This document shows, one piece after another, positions 8,894 to 17,714 of a stretch of 64,000 nucleotides of DNA. The notes beneath the pieces were generated by a model that was not told the origin of the DNA, searched no databases, and saw only the letters and a program-made list of their open reading frames with translations. Source of the DNA: Azospirillum endophyticum (GTDB taxonomy: Bacteria; Pseudomonadota; Alphaproteobacteria; Azospirillales; Azospirillaceae); contig NZ_JAENHM010000049.1 of the NCBI RefSeq assembly GCF_016595245.1, positions 21,499 to 85,498 on the forward strand, in the 5' to 3' direction. The first letter of the stretch is position 1. The number at the start of each line of letters is the position of its first letter. Position numbers and translations under genes: made by a program.

Positions 8894-9406
8894 CTACGTC
8901 TTGCGCGCCGATAGCTCGACGTTCCGTACCTGCACGGCCGTCCAATCCTTCCCCGTGCGCGTCCGCACATTCCGCTCGTTCATCTTGCGAGCGATAGCCC
9001 GATGGCTGCGCCCTTCGCTTCGAAGCCGTTCGATCAAGGGCCAATGCGTTTCGGCGAAGCGATCGGATGCGGCGACGTGCGCGACGCGCGCGAGCTCGGG
9101 CCGGTCGGCGCGCCGACCGCTCTCGACTTCCACCACCTCGGCCGCAAGCTCCGCGCCGATCCGCGCGGCGTAGCCCGCCACGGCCGCCGCTTGGGCTTCG
9201 AGACCGAGGCCGCTCGTACCCTGTCGGTCGGTGGAAACGCGATAGTATGCGACGAAACGGAGGATCGTAGGAGCAGTGTGAGGGTTTGAAACGGTCGTAT
9301 CACTTGCATAGCGCAGCCCGTCCCGACGATACTGCGGGCGCGTGATTTCAGTCAGGTCATCAGCGGCTTCCGGTTTTGTATCGCAACTCAACCCAAGCAC
9401 GGCCAA
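8894..9406 (-). pseudogene. Serine recombinase with catalytic core deleted
   Basis: The 170-codon frame has the recombinase N-terminus '[23 protein letters not shown]', including the nucleophile Ser of YRVST, up to '[14 protein letters not shown]'. It then jumps to the C-terminal helical/HTH part '[20 protein letters not shown]' and '[12 protein letters not shown]'. About 70-90 residues of the catalytic domain, including the conserved LDRLARN Arg region, are missing, so it should be inactive. About 50 residues before RFVAYY have no family similarity, so the real start is uncertain. The missing middle resembles the fragment at 7905-8095. Confidence 0.82.
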
Positions 9407-9513
9407 CCGAAATCACGTAACTTTATTTCCGCTCAGCCTCCAAGGTCGCTTGCCGGGCGCCAGGAAACGAGACCTTCTTCACCTGGTGCGCTCGGGACTG
9501 ACCGCACGGGCCG

Positions 9514-9933
9514 TCAGCGTTGCGACGCCGGGCCGCCCTGGCCCCAGGCCCGTCCACCCTGGAGCCAGGGCGCCCAGGCCTGCCGCACCATCTCGCCCCA
9601 CAGCCGCATCGGCGCCATCCACAGATCGGCCATTCCGGCGCCCGAGGCCATCGGGTTGGCGCCGCCCTGCCCGGTCCGCGCCGCGAAGGCGGGGCCGCCC
9701 AGCAGCAGCGGGTTCATCATGGCAGGCGCCAGCATGCCGGCGACCACGTCGAAGGACGGCATGGCGCGCAGCTGGATGGCGATGACCTCCGCCCCATCCT
9801 CCCCGGCCTCGCGGTGCCGGATCTGGATTTCCAGGTTCGGCAGATGGGCGGTCAGAATCGTCTCGTCCGGCTTGCGGTCCATGCTCTGGCGCTCCAATCG
9901 GAATCTGGTCGGGGACTGATCGAGATCTTGCAT
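9514..9933 (-). CDS. Conserved-looking hypothetical protein
   Basis: I do not recognise this 139-residue protein. It has a strand-rich first half ('ILTAHLPNLEIQIRHRE', 'GAEVIAIQLRAMPSFD'), then a Met/Ala/Gly-rich half with 'LWMAPMRLWGEMVRQAWAPWLQG', an amphipathic Trp-rich helix. No signal peptide or metal motif is evident. Starts at 9933 (MQDLDQSP) or 9882 (MDRKPDE) are both possible; the open frame further upstream overlaps the divergent topoisomerase start and is unlikely to be used. The Trp/Pro helix recalls phasin-type segments, but this is weak. Confidence 0.6.
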   Translation of the reverse strand: MQDLDQSPTRFRLERQSMDRKPDETILTAHLPNLEIQIRHREAGEDGAEVIAIQLRAMPSFDVVAGMLAPAMMNPLLLGGPAFAARTGQGGANPMASGAGMADLWMAPMRLWGEMVRQAWAPWLQGGRAWGQGGPASQR

Positions 9934-10021
9934 CGCAACAATATGGCTTTTGCAACTGCGAAGAAACCCTCTCCGAAGGAGGTAGCGGAAACCAAAGCTC
10001 TTTCCGGCCGTTGTTGGCCAT

Positions 10022-11170
10022 ATGGATAGCCCCCTCCCCCCGCCCGATGCCGCCGCATCCGATGCCACATCCGATAAGGACGGCCCCTCCCCCGAACAGG
10101 AAGCCGCCTGCGCCGGGCTGACCTACAGCTGCGACGAGACGCCCGGCATCCGGCGACGACGCTATGGCAAGGGCTTCCGCTTCCTGTGGCCCGACAGCAC
10201 GCCGGTGACGGAGGAGGACACGCTGGCGCGCATCCGGAAGCTTGCGATTCCCCCGGCCTACAAGGACGTCTGGATTTGTCCCGATCCCGACGGACATCTC
10301 CAGGCGACCGGCCGCGACGCCAAGGGGCGCAAGCAGTACCGCTACCACCGGCGCTGGACCGAGCTGCGCGAGGGCACCAAGTTCGGCCGCATGCTGGATT
10401 TCTGCCGCGCCCTGCCGCATCTGCGCGACCGGGTGAATGCCGATCTCGGCCATCGCGGCCTGCCGCGCGAGAAGGTGCTGGCCGCCGTGGTCCGGCTGCT
10501 GGAAACCACGTTGATCCGCGTCGGCAACGAGACCTACGCCCGCGAGAACCAGAGCTACGGCCTGACCACGCTGCGCGACGACCATGCCGAAATCGAGGGA
10601 TCGGAGGTCCGCTTCTCCTTCAAGGGCAAGTCGGGGAAGAAATGGAACGTCGCGCTGCGCGACCGCAGGCTGGCCCGCGTCGTCGCCGCCTGCCGCGACG
10701 TGGCCGGCGACGAGCTGTTCCAGTATCTCGACCGCGACGGCCAACGCCACGCCGTCACCTCCGGCGACGTCAACGCCTATCTGCGCGAGGCGACCGGCGC
10801 CGACTTCACCGCCAAAGATTTCCGCACCTGGGCCGGCACCGTGCTGGCGGCGATGGCGCTCAGGGAATTCGAAAGCTTCGACAGCGCCAGCGCCGCCAAG
10901 CGCAACGTCACCCGCGCCATCGAACAGGTCGCCACCCGCCTGGGCAACACCCCCAGCGTCTGCCGCAAGAGCTACGTCCACCCCGAAGTGCTCGACGCCT
11001 ATCTGGAAGGCGGGCTGCTGGACTCGCTGAAGCGCGAGGTGGAAGCGGAACTGCGCGACGAACTGGCCGGCCTCAGCGGCGAGGAGGCGGCGGTGCTGGC
11101 CTTCCTGCGCCAGAGGCTGGAACGCGAGACGGCGGCACGGGCGCGGGAGGGCGCGCGGGGGAGGAAGTAG
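10022..11170 (+). CDS. DNA topoisomerase IB
   Basis: The 382-residue enzyme relaxes supercoils through a 3'-phosphotyrosine intermediate and resembles the poxvirus-like bacterial TopIB family. The N-terminal DNA-binding domain (about 30-120) includes 'IRRRRYGKGFRFLWPD' and 'IPPAYKDVWICPDPDGHLQATG'. The catalytic residues are visible: R165 in 'LIRVGNETYA', Lys in 'FKGKSGKKW', R267 in 'DFRTWAGT' and Tyr317 in 'SVCRKSYVHPEVL'. It is divergent from the hypothetical gene at 9514. Its 3' end is followed at once by the MITE-like element. Confidence 0.94.
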   Translation: MDSPLPPPDAAASDATSDKDGPSPEQEAACAGLTYSCDETPGIRRRRYGKGFRFLWPDSTPVTEEDTLARIRKLAIPPAYKDVWICPDPDGHLQATGRDAKGRKQYRYHRRWTELREGTKFGRMLDFCRALPHLRDRVNADLGHRGLPREKVLAAVVRLLETTLIRVGNETYARENQSYGLTTLRDDHAEIEGSEVRFSFKGKSGKKWNVALRDRRLARVVAACRDVAGDELFQYLDRDGQRHAVTSGDVNAYLREATGADFTAKDFRTWAGTVLAAMALREFESFDSASAAKRNVTRAIEQVATRLGNTPSVCRKSYVHPEVLDAYLEGGLLDSLKREVEAELRDELAGLSGEEAAVLAFLRQRLERETAARAREGARGRK

Positions 11171-11185
11171 CCTCGGCGTCAGGGC

Positions 11186-11377
11186 GTCGGCTGACGATGC
11201 CCCCACCCTAACCCTCCCCCGCTGGGCGGGGGAGGGAACAAGTGCTTGATCAGGGAAGCGGCGGCAGTCCCTCCCCCGCCCGGCTCTCGCACAAAGCTTC
11301 GCTTTGTGCTGACGCGGCAGGCGGACCGTAGGTCCGCTGAGAGCGGGGGAGGCTAGATGGGGGCATCGTCAACCGAC
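11186..11377. repeat. MITE-like element with ~20-bp terminal inverted repeats
   Basis: The ends are inverted copies: 11186-11205 pairs with 11358-11377 at 19 of 20 positions, with a perfect 13-bp core GACGATGCCCCCA / TGGGGGCATCGTC. Inside lie more inverted repeats: CCCTCCCCC/GGGGGAGGG, CACAAAGC/GCTTTGTG (11290-11308) and GCGGACC/GGTCCGC (11321-11337). So the 192-bp unit can fold almost end to end. It has no coding capacity and sits between the converging ends of topoisomerase IB and the phosphatase gene. Confidence 0.75.
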
Positions 11378-11386
11378 ACTCACCCC

Positions 11387-13387
11387 TCACACCGCCTCCG
11401 CCGCCTCCGTCACCGGCAGCAGCCGGCGCATGACCAGGCAGACCAGATCGCCGGCGATGACGCCGTCGGTGCCGGCATGGGCCTGGACCGAGCGCAGGAC
11501 CATCTCGGTGCGGTCGCGGACGGACATGCCGCGGCTGTGCGCCAGGGCAGCGGCGAGGCGCTCCTCGCCGAAAGGCTCGCGCTGGCCGTCGACGGAGCGC
11601 AACACGCCGTCGGTGCACAGGAACAGCGTCTCGTCCTGGTTCAGCACCACCGTCGCTTCGGTATAGGGAGCGCCGCGGCGCACGCCGAGCGGCTGGCCGC
11701 CCGTCGCCGACAGGAACTCCACCCCGCCGTCGGCGGTGACGCGGCAGGCACCGCGGTGACCGGCGGCGGCATGGACCAGAGTCCCGGCGACGCGGTCGTA
11801 GACGGCGACGAAGGCGGTGGCGAAGCCGTCGAACGGACTTTCGCTGCACAACCGTTCGTTGGCGTTCGCCAGGATGGCAGCCGGGCCGACACCGGCGCGG
11901 GCGGTCTCGCGGATGGCGCCGCGCACCATCAGCATCAGGAAGGCCGCGGGCACCCCGCCGCCGGAGACGCCGGCGGCGACCAGCAGGCTGTAGCGCTCGT
12001 CCAGCTCGATCACGTCATAGAAGTCGCCGCTGACCGCATGGCCCGGCACCAGCGTGCCGTAGAACTGGCTGTCGCGGCCGACCGGCAGCTGGCGCGGCAG
12101 CAGGTTGGCCTGGACGTCGCGGGCGGCCCGCTGTTCCCCCTCGATCAGCTGTTCGGCGGCGGCCAGCTTCTCGCTCTTGGTCTCCAGCTCCGCCCCCCGC
12201 ATGACCAGCTGGGCGTCGAGGGTTTCCTCGCGCGCCGTCGCCTCCATCGCCATGCGGCGGAAGACGCGCGACAGCCGGCCGAATTCGTCGTCGCGGTCGG
12301 CGGCCTCGTTCAGGGTGAAGGGGTTGAAGCGCCCGGCCTCCACCGCCTTGACCGCCTCGCTCAGCCGCTCCACCGGCGCCATCTGGTCGCGGGCAAAGCG
12401 CAGGCAGGCATAAACGCCCAGCGCCAGCACGAAAATGCCGACCAGCCCGCCGATCTTCAGCTGGCGGCTCAGCATCGCCCCGGGCTCGGTATAGGGAACG
12501 CGCACCATGGCGACGGCCGGCACGGCAGCGGCAGGGGCTGCGGCAGAAGTGGCGGCGGGACCGGCATACTTGACCGGTGCCAGCGCCAGCAGGCTGCCGT
12601 TCGACACCCGGAACGTCACGTCGCCGCCGGGAACCACCGCCTTTGCCGCGGCGGTGTCGGCGTCGGACAGCGGATTGCCGGCGCCGTCGGCCATCACGGC
12701 CCCCCGGGCCAGCACCCGGCCGTCGCGGTCGAGCAGCCAGGCCGCCTCCACCGCGCGGGTGGCAAGCAGCCCGTCGATCAGGCCGTCGGTGCCCGACTTG
12801 CGCACGATGTCGCCCAGCCGCCGCACGTCGGCACCGACCTGGACGATGCGCGGCTTGTCGACACCGGCCACGCCAGCGAACTTCATCAGCTTGCCGTTCT
12901 CCATCGCCGGTTCGGAGGCCAGCGAGGCGGGAGAGCGGTTCAGCAAGCCGGCATAGGCGCCGTGGCGCGGGCCGGCCTTGGCATCCTGGCCGAAGACCGG
13001 GTCGGGACCGGGCAGATTGTGCAGATAGGCCCGGCCGCGGTTGTCGGTGATCCACATCTCGTCCGGGCCGCCGGCCTCGGCGATCTGCTTCAGCCGGTCA
13101 TTGAGGGCGCGCGGCGCCAGCTTCGCCGTTTCCGCCAGCGCCACCAGATGGGCGGTCAGGGTCGCTTCCGACAGAAGCCGTTCCGACAGCAGGGCGTCGA
13201 CCTCCTGCGGGATGTCGCGGGCCTGGGCGGCCCCGCGGGCAAGCAGGCCGGCGGCCAGACGCGCCTCCGCCTCGATCCGGTCGGTCAGGGCGGCGCGCGT
13301 CGTCCAGGCCATCGCCGTGGTGACGGCCACGACCGCCAGCAGAACCAGGCCGGTGACCAGCAGGATCAAACGCTGTTGGAACGTCAT
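11387..13387 (-). CDS. Membrane-bound sensor PP2C/SpoIIE-type serine phosphatase
   Basis: The 666-residue protein would dephosphorylate a Ser/Thr protein target, often an anti-anti-sigma factor. Order: TM helix 1 (about 5-27), a ~300-residue periplasmic sensor region, and TM helix 2 (about 327-350, 'IGGLVGIFVLALGVYACL'). A HAMP-like linker, a coiled coil (about 400-440, 'LETKSEKLAAAEQLIEGEQ') and a C-terminal SpoIIE/RsbU domain follow. That domain has 'LPRQLP', 'SGDFYDVIELDERYSLLVAAGVSGGGVPAAFLM', 'AAGHRGACRV' and 'LCTDGV' metal-site motifs. The usual second metal aspartate in 'ADVSGKG' is replaced here: the motif reads AAGVSGGG. So metal binding may be altered. No STAS or anti-sigma gene is adjacent. 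Confidence 0.88.
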   Translation of the reverse strand: MTFQQRLILLVTGLVLLAVVAVTTAMAWTTRAALTDRIEAEARLAAGLLARGAAQARDIPQEVDALLSERLLSEATLTAHLVALAETAKLAPRALNDRLKQIAEAGGPDEMWITDNRGRAYLHNLPGPDPVFGQDAKAGPRHGAYAGLLNRSPASLASEPAMENGKLMKFAGVAGVDKPRIVQVGADVRRLGDIVRKSGTDGLIDGLLATRAVEAAWLLDRDGRVLARGAVMADGAGNPLSDADTAAAKAVVPGGDVTFRVSNGSLLALAPVKYAGPAATSAAAPAAAVPAVAMVRVPYTEPGAMLSRQLKIGGLVGIFVLALGVYACLRFARDQMAPVERLSEAVKAVEAGRFNPFTLNEAADRDDEFGRLSRVFRRMAMEATAREETLDAQLVMRGAELETKSEKLAAAEQLIEGEQRAARDVQANLLPRQLPVGRDSQFYGTLVPGHAVSGDFYDVIELDERYSLLVAAGVSGGGVPAAFLMLMVRGAIRETARAGVGPAAILANANERLCSESPFDGFATAFVAVYDRVAGTLVHAAAGHRGACRVTADGGVEFLSATGGQPLGVRRGAPYTEATVVLNQDETLFLCTDGVLRSVDGQREPFGEERLAAALAHSRGMSVRDRTEMVLRSVQAHAGTDGVIAGDLVCLVMRRLLPVTEAAEAV

Positions 13388-13606
13388 GGGATTGCGCCCG
13401 CCCCCTGTGGCTGAATCATGCCACCGCTTCTACCGGTCCGGGGCGCGCAAGTCCAGGCACCGGGGCGATCCGGGCAAACGCATTCGGCGACGAGACCCCG
13501 TCCCGGGGCCATGCGCAAGATTCGACCGCAAGCGCGACATTATCTCTTTCGTAACCGATGGTCCGTAAGACGGAAGGACCCGCAGCCTTCCCGCCGGTGC
13601 ACGCCC

Positions 13607-13981
13607 ATGCCGATGAATGTCCTGGAAATCGCCGTCTACGCGATGGTCCTCACCGCCAGCCAGCCGCGCCCCTATGAATGCGTCGCGGTCCAGCCGGAGG
13701 GGGTGAACTGCACCAACGGCCTGTCGGCCAAGGCCGACGGGCCGAACCTGCTGTTCAACACCGGGATCCAGATCATCAAGGACCGTCAAGGCCGCGTGCA
13801 GCTGAGCAACGGGCTGCAGACCCGCTTCGACAGCTCCGCCTGGGTCGAATTCCAGGATGCGGGAAAGAAGCCGGTGGTCAGCGTCCGCAAGACCGGTCCG
13901 CTGCGCTTCAAATTCTCCAACGGCTTCCAGTGCGAGGCGATGGGCAACCCGGAAGACATGGCCCGCTGCTACAAGCCCTGA
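13607..13981 (+). CDS. Hypothetical small exported protein
   Basis: I do not recognise this 124-residue protein. The short hydrophobic N-terminus (MNVLEIAVYAMVLTASQ) looks like a weak signal peptide. The rest is strand-rich with three cysteines (YECVAVQPEGVNCTNG; GFQCEAMG; ARCYKP) that could pair in the periplasm. The ATG at 13607 and the one at 13613 are both possible, and no strong Shine-Dalgarno sequence is seen. It runs toward the gene at 14047 with a palindromic repeat between. Confidence 0.6.
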   Translation: MPMNVLEIAVYAMVLTASQPRPYECVAVQPEGVNCTNGLSAKADGPNLLFNTGIQIIKDRQGRVQLSNGLQTRFDSSAWVEFQDAGKKPVVSVRKTGPLRFKFSNGFQCEAMGNPEDMARCYKP

Positions 13982-14009
13982 CCGGGGCATTGGCTTATGG
14001 CGATGAACG

Positions 14010-14034
14010 GCCCTCTCCCGGGGCGGGAGAGGGC
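14010..14034. repeat. CCCTCTCCC palindrome between converging genes
   Basis: CCCTCTCCC pairs with GGGAGAGGG around a short GGGGC loop, identical to the arm at 2239-2261. It lies between the stops of 13607-13981 and 14047-14403 and may serve as a two-way terminator. Confidence 0.7.
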
Positions 14035-14046
14035 GGCGTATTGCCC

Positions 14047-14403
14047 TCAGCGGCTGATGCCGCGGCGGTCCATCTCGTCCTCGATGGCGCGGCGGTTCTG
14101 CCGGACTTGGCGCTGTTCCTCGCCCAGACGGTCGTACTGGCTGCGCAGGTCGCGGTCGGAATAGTCGCTGTAGGCGTTGCCACGGCGGTTCCCCGAGGAG
14201 CCCTCGTACCGGCGGCCGTCGCGGTTCGCGTCGCGGTCGTCCGCGGCGCGGCCATCGCGCTCCTGCGGATAGGTGTTGGGGTTGACGGCACGGTTCAACT
14301 GATCGAGCGCCCCGCCCCAGCCATTCTGGGATTGGCCGGTCTGGGCCAGCGCCGGCGACGAGATGGCCAGGACGGCCGCGGTGGCCAGGATGATCCTACG
14401 CAT
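14047..14403 (-). CDS. Hypothetical periplasmic protein, charged and Arg/Asp-rich
   Basis: The 118-residue protein starts at 14403 with a clean Sec signal (MRRIILATAAVLAISSPALAQ, cleavage after ALA). The frame is open 24 codons further, but the signal fixes the start. The mature part is low in hydrophobics and rich in R, D, Q and N ('QERDGRAADDRDANRDGRR'), ending in a likely helix 'RLGEEQRQVRQNRRAIEDEMDRR'. It is probably disordered or a coiled coil. No family is recognised. Confidence 0.65.
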   Translation of the reverse strand: MRRIILATAAVLAISSPALAQTGQSQNGWGGALDQLNRAVNPNTYPQERDGRAADDRDANRDGRRYEGSSGNRRGNAYSDYSDRDLRSQYDRLGEEQRQVRQNRRAIEDEMDRRGISR

Positions 14404-14471
14404 TGGACGTATTCCCTTCTGCGGTTGTCGTTCTCCTTCTGACAACCGCCGGGAACGCCATCCGTCACGCG

Positions 14472-15431
14472 TCACACCGGATCAGGTCCCAGATCCGCGC
14501 GCCCATGCGGCGCGTCGAGGTCCAGCGCCGGCCCCTTCGGCACGATGCCGGTCGGGTTGATGGTGGCGTGGCTGCCGTAGTAATGGCGTTTGATGTGGTC
14601 GAAATTCACCGTCTCCGCCACGCCCGGCACCTGATAGAGGTCGCGCAGATAGCCGGACAAATGCGGATAGTCGGCGATCCGCCGCTTGTTGCACTTGAAA
14701 TGCCCGACATAGACGGCATCGAAGCGCACCAGCGTGGTGAACAGGCGCCAATCCGCCTCGGTCAGGCGGTTGCCGACCAGCCAGCGCCGGCCCGCGAGCC
14801 TGGCGTCGACGTCGTCCAGCGCCGCGAAGAGGGCGTCGAAGGCGGCCTCGTACTTGTCCTGGGAGGTGGCGAAGCCGGCCTTGTAGACGCCGTTGTTGAT
14901 GCCGTCATAGACGAAGGCGTTGACGCGGTCGATCTCCTCCACCAGCTCCGGCGGGCAGAAGTCGGTGCGAACATCGGTGAAGGCGTCGAATTCGCGGTTG
15001 AGCATGCGGATGATCTCCGCCGACTCGTTGTTGACGATGCTGCCGGTCTTCCTGTCCCACAGCACCGGGACGGTCACCCGGCCGCTGTAGCCGGGCTTGG
15101 CCTGCAGATAGACCTCGTAGAGCCGCCGGGCGCCGGTGACCGGCTCCGGTTCGGCGAAGGTCCAGCCGTCCGCCAGCATCAGCGGCTCGACGACGCTGAC
15201 GCCGATCACCCCGTCCAGCCGCTTCAGCTTGCGGAGGATCAGCGTGCGGTGCGCCCAGGGGCAGGCCAGCGACACCATCAGGTGATAGCGCCCGGCCTCC
15301 GCCGGATAGGGGGTGGAGCCGTCGGCCGACACCCGGTCGCGGAACTGCGCTTCGGTGCGGACGAAGGCGCCGCCGGTCTTCTTGGTGTCGTACCACTGGT
15401 CGCGCCACTGTCCATCGATCAGCAGGCCCAC
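14472..15431 (-). CDS. Glutathionyl-hydroquinone reductase (YqjG/xi-class GST)
   Basis: The 319-residue enzyme reduces S-glutathionyl-hydroquinones with GSH. The thioredoxin-fold domain carries catalytic C57 in 'SLACPWAHRTLILRKLK', the xi-class mark. 'VPVLWDRKTGSIVNNESAEIIRMLN' is the GSH-binding stretch, and the helical C-terminal domain includes 'DVDARLAGRRWLVGNRLTEADWRLF' and 'VYVGHFKCN'. It is next to wrbA, another quinone-handling enzyme, on the same strand (60-nt gap), suggesting a shared quinone-stress role. Confidence 0.93.
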   Translation of the reverse strand: MGLLIDGQWRDQWYDTKKTGGAFVRTEAQFRDRVSADGSTPYPAEAGRYHLMVSLACPWAHRTLILRKLKRLDGVIGVSVVEPLMLADGWTFAEPEPVTGARRLYEVYLQAKPGYSGRVTVPVLWDRKTGSIVNNESAEIIRMLNREFDAFTDVRTDFCPPELVEEIDRVNAFVYDGINNGVYKAGFATSQDKYEAAFDALFAALDDVDARLAGRRWLVGNRLTEADWRLFTTLVRFDAVYVGHFKCNKRRIADYPHLSGYLRDLYQVPGVAETVNFDHIKRHYYGSHATINPTGIVPKGPALDLDAPHGRADLGPDPV

Positions 15432-15491
15432 GGCTCCCTCCTCTTCTTCACAATTCCGGCCGGTCGTTCAATGTCGCCCGGCCGGCCGTCA

Positions 15492-16094
15492 TCAACCGTG
15501 CAGCTTCGTCGTGATCTCGGCGACATGGCGGCCCTGGAAGCGGGCGCCGTCCAGCTCGACCGCGCTCGGGCGGCGGGAGCCGTCGCCGTCGGCGATGGTG
15601 CTGGCGCCGTAGGGCGAGTTGCCCATCACTTCCGAAACGCCCATCTGGCCCTGGAAGGAATAGGGCAGTCCGACGATCACCAGCCCGAGATGCAGCAGGA
15701 CGGTGTGGGTGCTGAGGATGGTGCTCTCCTGCCCGCCATGCTGGGTGGCGGTGGAGGTGAAGACGCTGCCGACCTTGCCGTTCAGCGCGCCCTTGGCCCA
15801 CAGCCCGCCGGTCTGGTCGAGGAAGTTCTTCATCTGCGAGGCCATGTTGCCGTAGCGCGTCGGCGTGCCGATGATGATGGCGTCGTACTGGGTCAGCTCG
15901 TCCACCGTGGCGACGGGGATGTTGCTCTCGTCCTTGTAATGGGCGGACTGGCGGACGGCCTCCGGCACCAGTTCGGGCACGCGCTTCACCGCGACCTCGG
16001 TCCCGGCGACGGAGCGGGCGCCTTCGGCCACCGCCTGCGCCATCTCCGACACGTGACCCCAGCTGCTGTAATAGAGCACCAGAACCTTCGCCAT
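15492..16094 (-). CDS. wrbA: NAD(P)H:quinone oxidoreductase, WrbA type
   Basis: The 200-residue flavodoxin-like FMN enzyme does two-electron quinone reduction. It has the FMN phosphate loop '[15 protein letters not shown]', '[29 protein letters not shown]', and '[17 protein letters not shown]', all diagnostic of WrbA. The start at 16094 ([11 protein letters not shown]) is preceded by GGGAG. It is divergent from a LysR gene with an operator in the shared 146-nt gap, so it is probably its target. Confidence 0.95.
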   Translation of the reverse strand: MAKVLVLYYSSWGHVSEMAQAVAEGARSVAGTEVAVKRVPELVPEAVRQSAHYKDESNIPVATVDELTQYDAIIIGTPTRYGNMASQMKNFLDQTGGLWAKGALNGKVGSVFTSTATQHGGQESTILSTHTVLLHLGLVIVGLPYSFQGQMGVSEVMGNSPYGASTIADGDGSRRPSAVELDGARFQGRHVAEITTKLHG

Positions 16095-16188
16095 CGTCGC
16101 CACTCCCTGTTTGGTTGCCAAAAATTCGACCGCCGCGGCCGGACGACCGGCCCGGCGGTGACACCAGAGATAGGGCGCGGCGGCGCTT

Positions 16189-16238
16189 CCGGTAATACCG
16201 GATCTTGGCACCTCATTGTTTCTGGGTGTACAACAATG
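16189..16238. promoter_or_regulatory. LysR-type operator between wrbA and the LysR gene
   Basis: CATTGTT (16214-16220) and AACAATG (16232-16238) form a perfect inverted repeat with an 11-nt spacer, i.e. the T-N11-A LysR box. It ends two bases before the LysR start codon. A second palindrome, CCGGTAATACCGG (16189-16201), lies one helix turn or so upstream. The first could be the autoregulatory site and the second the activation-side contact for wrbA. Confidence 0.7.
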
Positions 16239-16240
16239 CC

Positions 16241-17176
16241 ATGGATCGCCTCGACGACATGCTCGCCTTCATCAAGGTGGTGGACACCAAGAGCTTCACC
16301 GCCGCCGCCGACCGGCTCAACCTGTCGAAGTCGGTGGTCTCCCGCCGCATCGGCGAGCTGGAGAACCGCCTCGGCGCGCGGCTGCTGAACCGCACCACCC
16401 GCAAGCTCAGCCTGACCGAGGTGGGGCAGGCCTATTACGAGCGCTGCACCCGCATCCTCGCCGATTTGGAGGAGGCGGAGCAGGCGGTGGCCGACCTGCA
16501 TGCCGCCCCGCGCGGCCGGCTGCGGCTGAACGCGCCGGTCAGCTTCGGCACTCTCCATCTCGCCCCCGTCGTGGCGGATTTCCTCGAGCGCTACCCGTCG
16601 GTCGAGATCGACATGGACCTGAACGACCGCACCGTCGATCTGGTCGACGAAGGGTACGACCTGGCGATCCGCATCGGCCGGCTGCGCGACAGCTCGCTGA
16701 TCGCCCGCCGGCTCGCCCCGGCGCGGATGGCGCTCTGCGCCAGCCCGGCCTATCTGCAGAAGCACGGGGTGCCGGAAACGCCGGACGACCTCGGCAGGCA
16801 CAGCTGCCTGATCTACACCAACGTCCCGTCCCCCGACCTCTGGCAGTTCACCGTCGATGGAGAGCCCCGCAACGTCCGGGTCTCGGGCCCGATCCGCAGC
16901 AACAACGGCGACCTGCTGCGCGAAGCGGCGGCGGCCGGCGTCGGCTTCGTCATGTCGCCGACCTTCCTGTGCGGGCAGGCGCTGACGCGCGGCGAACTGG
17001 TCAGCGTCCTGCATCGCCACATCCCGTCGGAACTGGCGGTCAACGCGGTCTATCCGCAGAACCGCCACCTGTCGCCGAAGGTGCGGGTCTTCGTGGATTT
17101 CCTGGTGCAGCGCTTCGGCCCGCGCCCCTATTGGGACTGCGCGCTGCTCGACACGCTGCCGCAGGACGCCGGCTGA
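16241..17176 (+). CDS. LysR-family transcriptional regulator
   Basis: The 311-residue protein has an N-terminal winged HTH (residues 1-60: '[39 protein letters not shown]', in parts) and a periplasmic-binding-protein-like effector domain (about 90-300). The start at 16241 fits the family N-terminus. The T-N11-A site abuts the ATG, so a very short or absent 5' leader is implied if it is an operator. Divergence from wrbA suggests control of quinone reductases by a quinone or electrophile; the ligand is unknown. Confidence 0.93.
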   Translation: MDRLDDMLAFIKVVDTKSFTAAADRLNLSKSVVSRRIGELENRLGARLLNRTTRKLSLTEVGQAYYERCTRILADLEEAEQAVADLHAAPRGRLRLNAPVSFGTLHLAPVVADFLERYPSVEIDMDLNDRTVDLVDEGYDLAIRIGRLRDSSLIARRLAPARMALCASPAYLQKHGVPETPDDLGRHSCLIYTNVPSPDLWQFTVDGEPRNVRVSGPIRSNNGDLLREAAAAGVGFVMSPTFLCGQALTRGELVSVLHRHIPSELAVNAVYPQNRHLSPKVRVFVDFLVQRFGPRPYWDCALLDTLPQDAG

Positions 17177-17194
17177 GGCGCTTCGGGAGGCCGG

Positions 17195-17587
17195 TCAGGA
17201 CGGCTGGTTGGGCCGGCGGCGGGAGCGCAGGTTCAGCGCGGTGATGAAGTTCGGCTGCTGGCCGACCACCGATCCCTGGGGGGCCGGCTTCTTCGGGGCG
17301 GTGGACAGGAAGCCGCCGACACGGCCGCGCAACTCCACCGCATGGTGCGCCGCGTCATCCGCCGTCTCCGCCACCTGACGGCGGACCGACGGCTCCAGCG
17401 TGTTGAAGGCGCGCGAGGCGAATTCGAAGGCCGGCTGGGATTTGGTGGCGATCACCTGACGCAGCGCCTTGGACACCAGCACCGTGTCGAGACCGCCCGG
17501 GCCTTCGACGCCGTCCAGCACGTCGGCGAGGATGCCGATGGCCTGGAGCGTACGATTGTCGTCCAGCGAAAGGTCGTTAGCGTCCAT
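17195..17587 (-). CDS. Hypothetical protein at the end of the T6SS/kinase block
   Basis: I do not recognise this 130-residue protein. It is mostly helical, with 'DDNRTLQAIGILADVLDGVEG' and 'TVLVSKALRQVIATKS' segments and a conserved-looking 'FEFASRAFNTLEPSVRRQVAETADDAAH'. The C-terminus is basic (SRRRPNQPS). It has no signal peptide or TM segment. It follows the hydrolase gene by 127 nt on the same strand, so co-transcription is possible but not shown. Confidence 0.6.
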   Translation of the reverse strand: MDANDLSLDDNRTLQAIGILADVLDGVEGPGGLDTVLVSKALRQVIATKSQPAFEFASRAFNTLEPSVRRQVAETADDAAHHAVELRGRVGGFLSTAPKKPAPQGSVVGQQPNFITALNLRSRRRPNQPS

Positions 17588-17714
17588 GCGGGTCTTCCGA
17601 TCGTCTCAAACGGCGCGGACCCCGCCATTGGGGAGGCCCGTGTTGCACCAGTGAAATCATAGTGTTTGCGCCCGCGTCTGGCAATGGACGCCGTCGGGCT
17701 TGACCGCATAGGCC

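Noticed and set aside
11387..13387. SpoIIE phosphatase as the PppA partner of the T6SS kinase
   Set aside because: PppA is a small soluble PP2C next to ppkA. This one is a HAMP-linked membrane sensor 6 kb away and convergent with unrelated genes.
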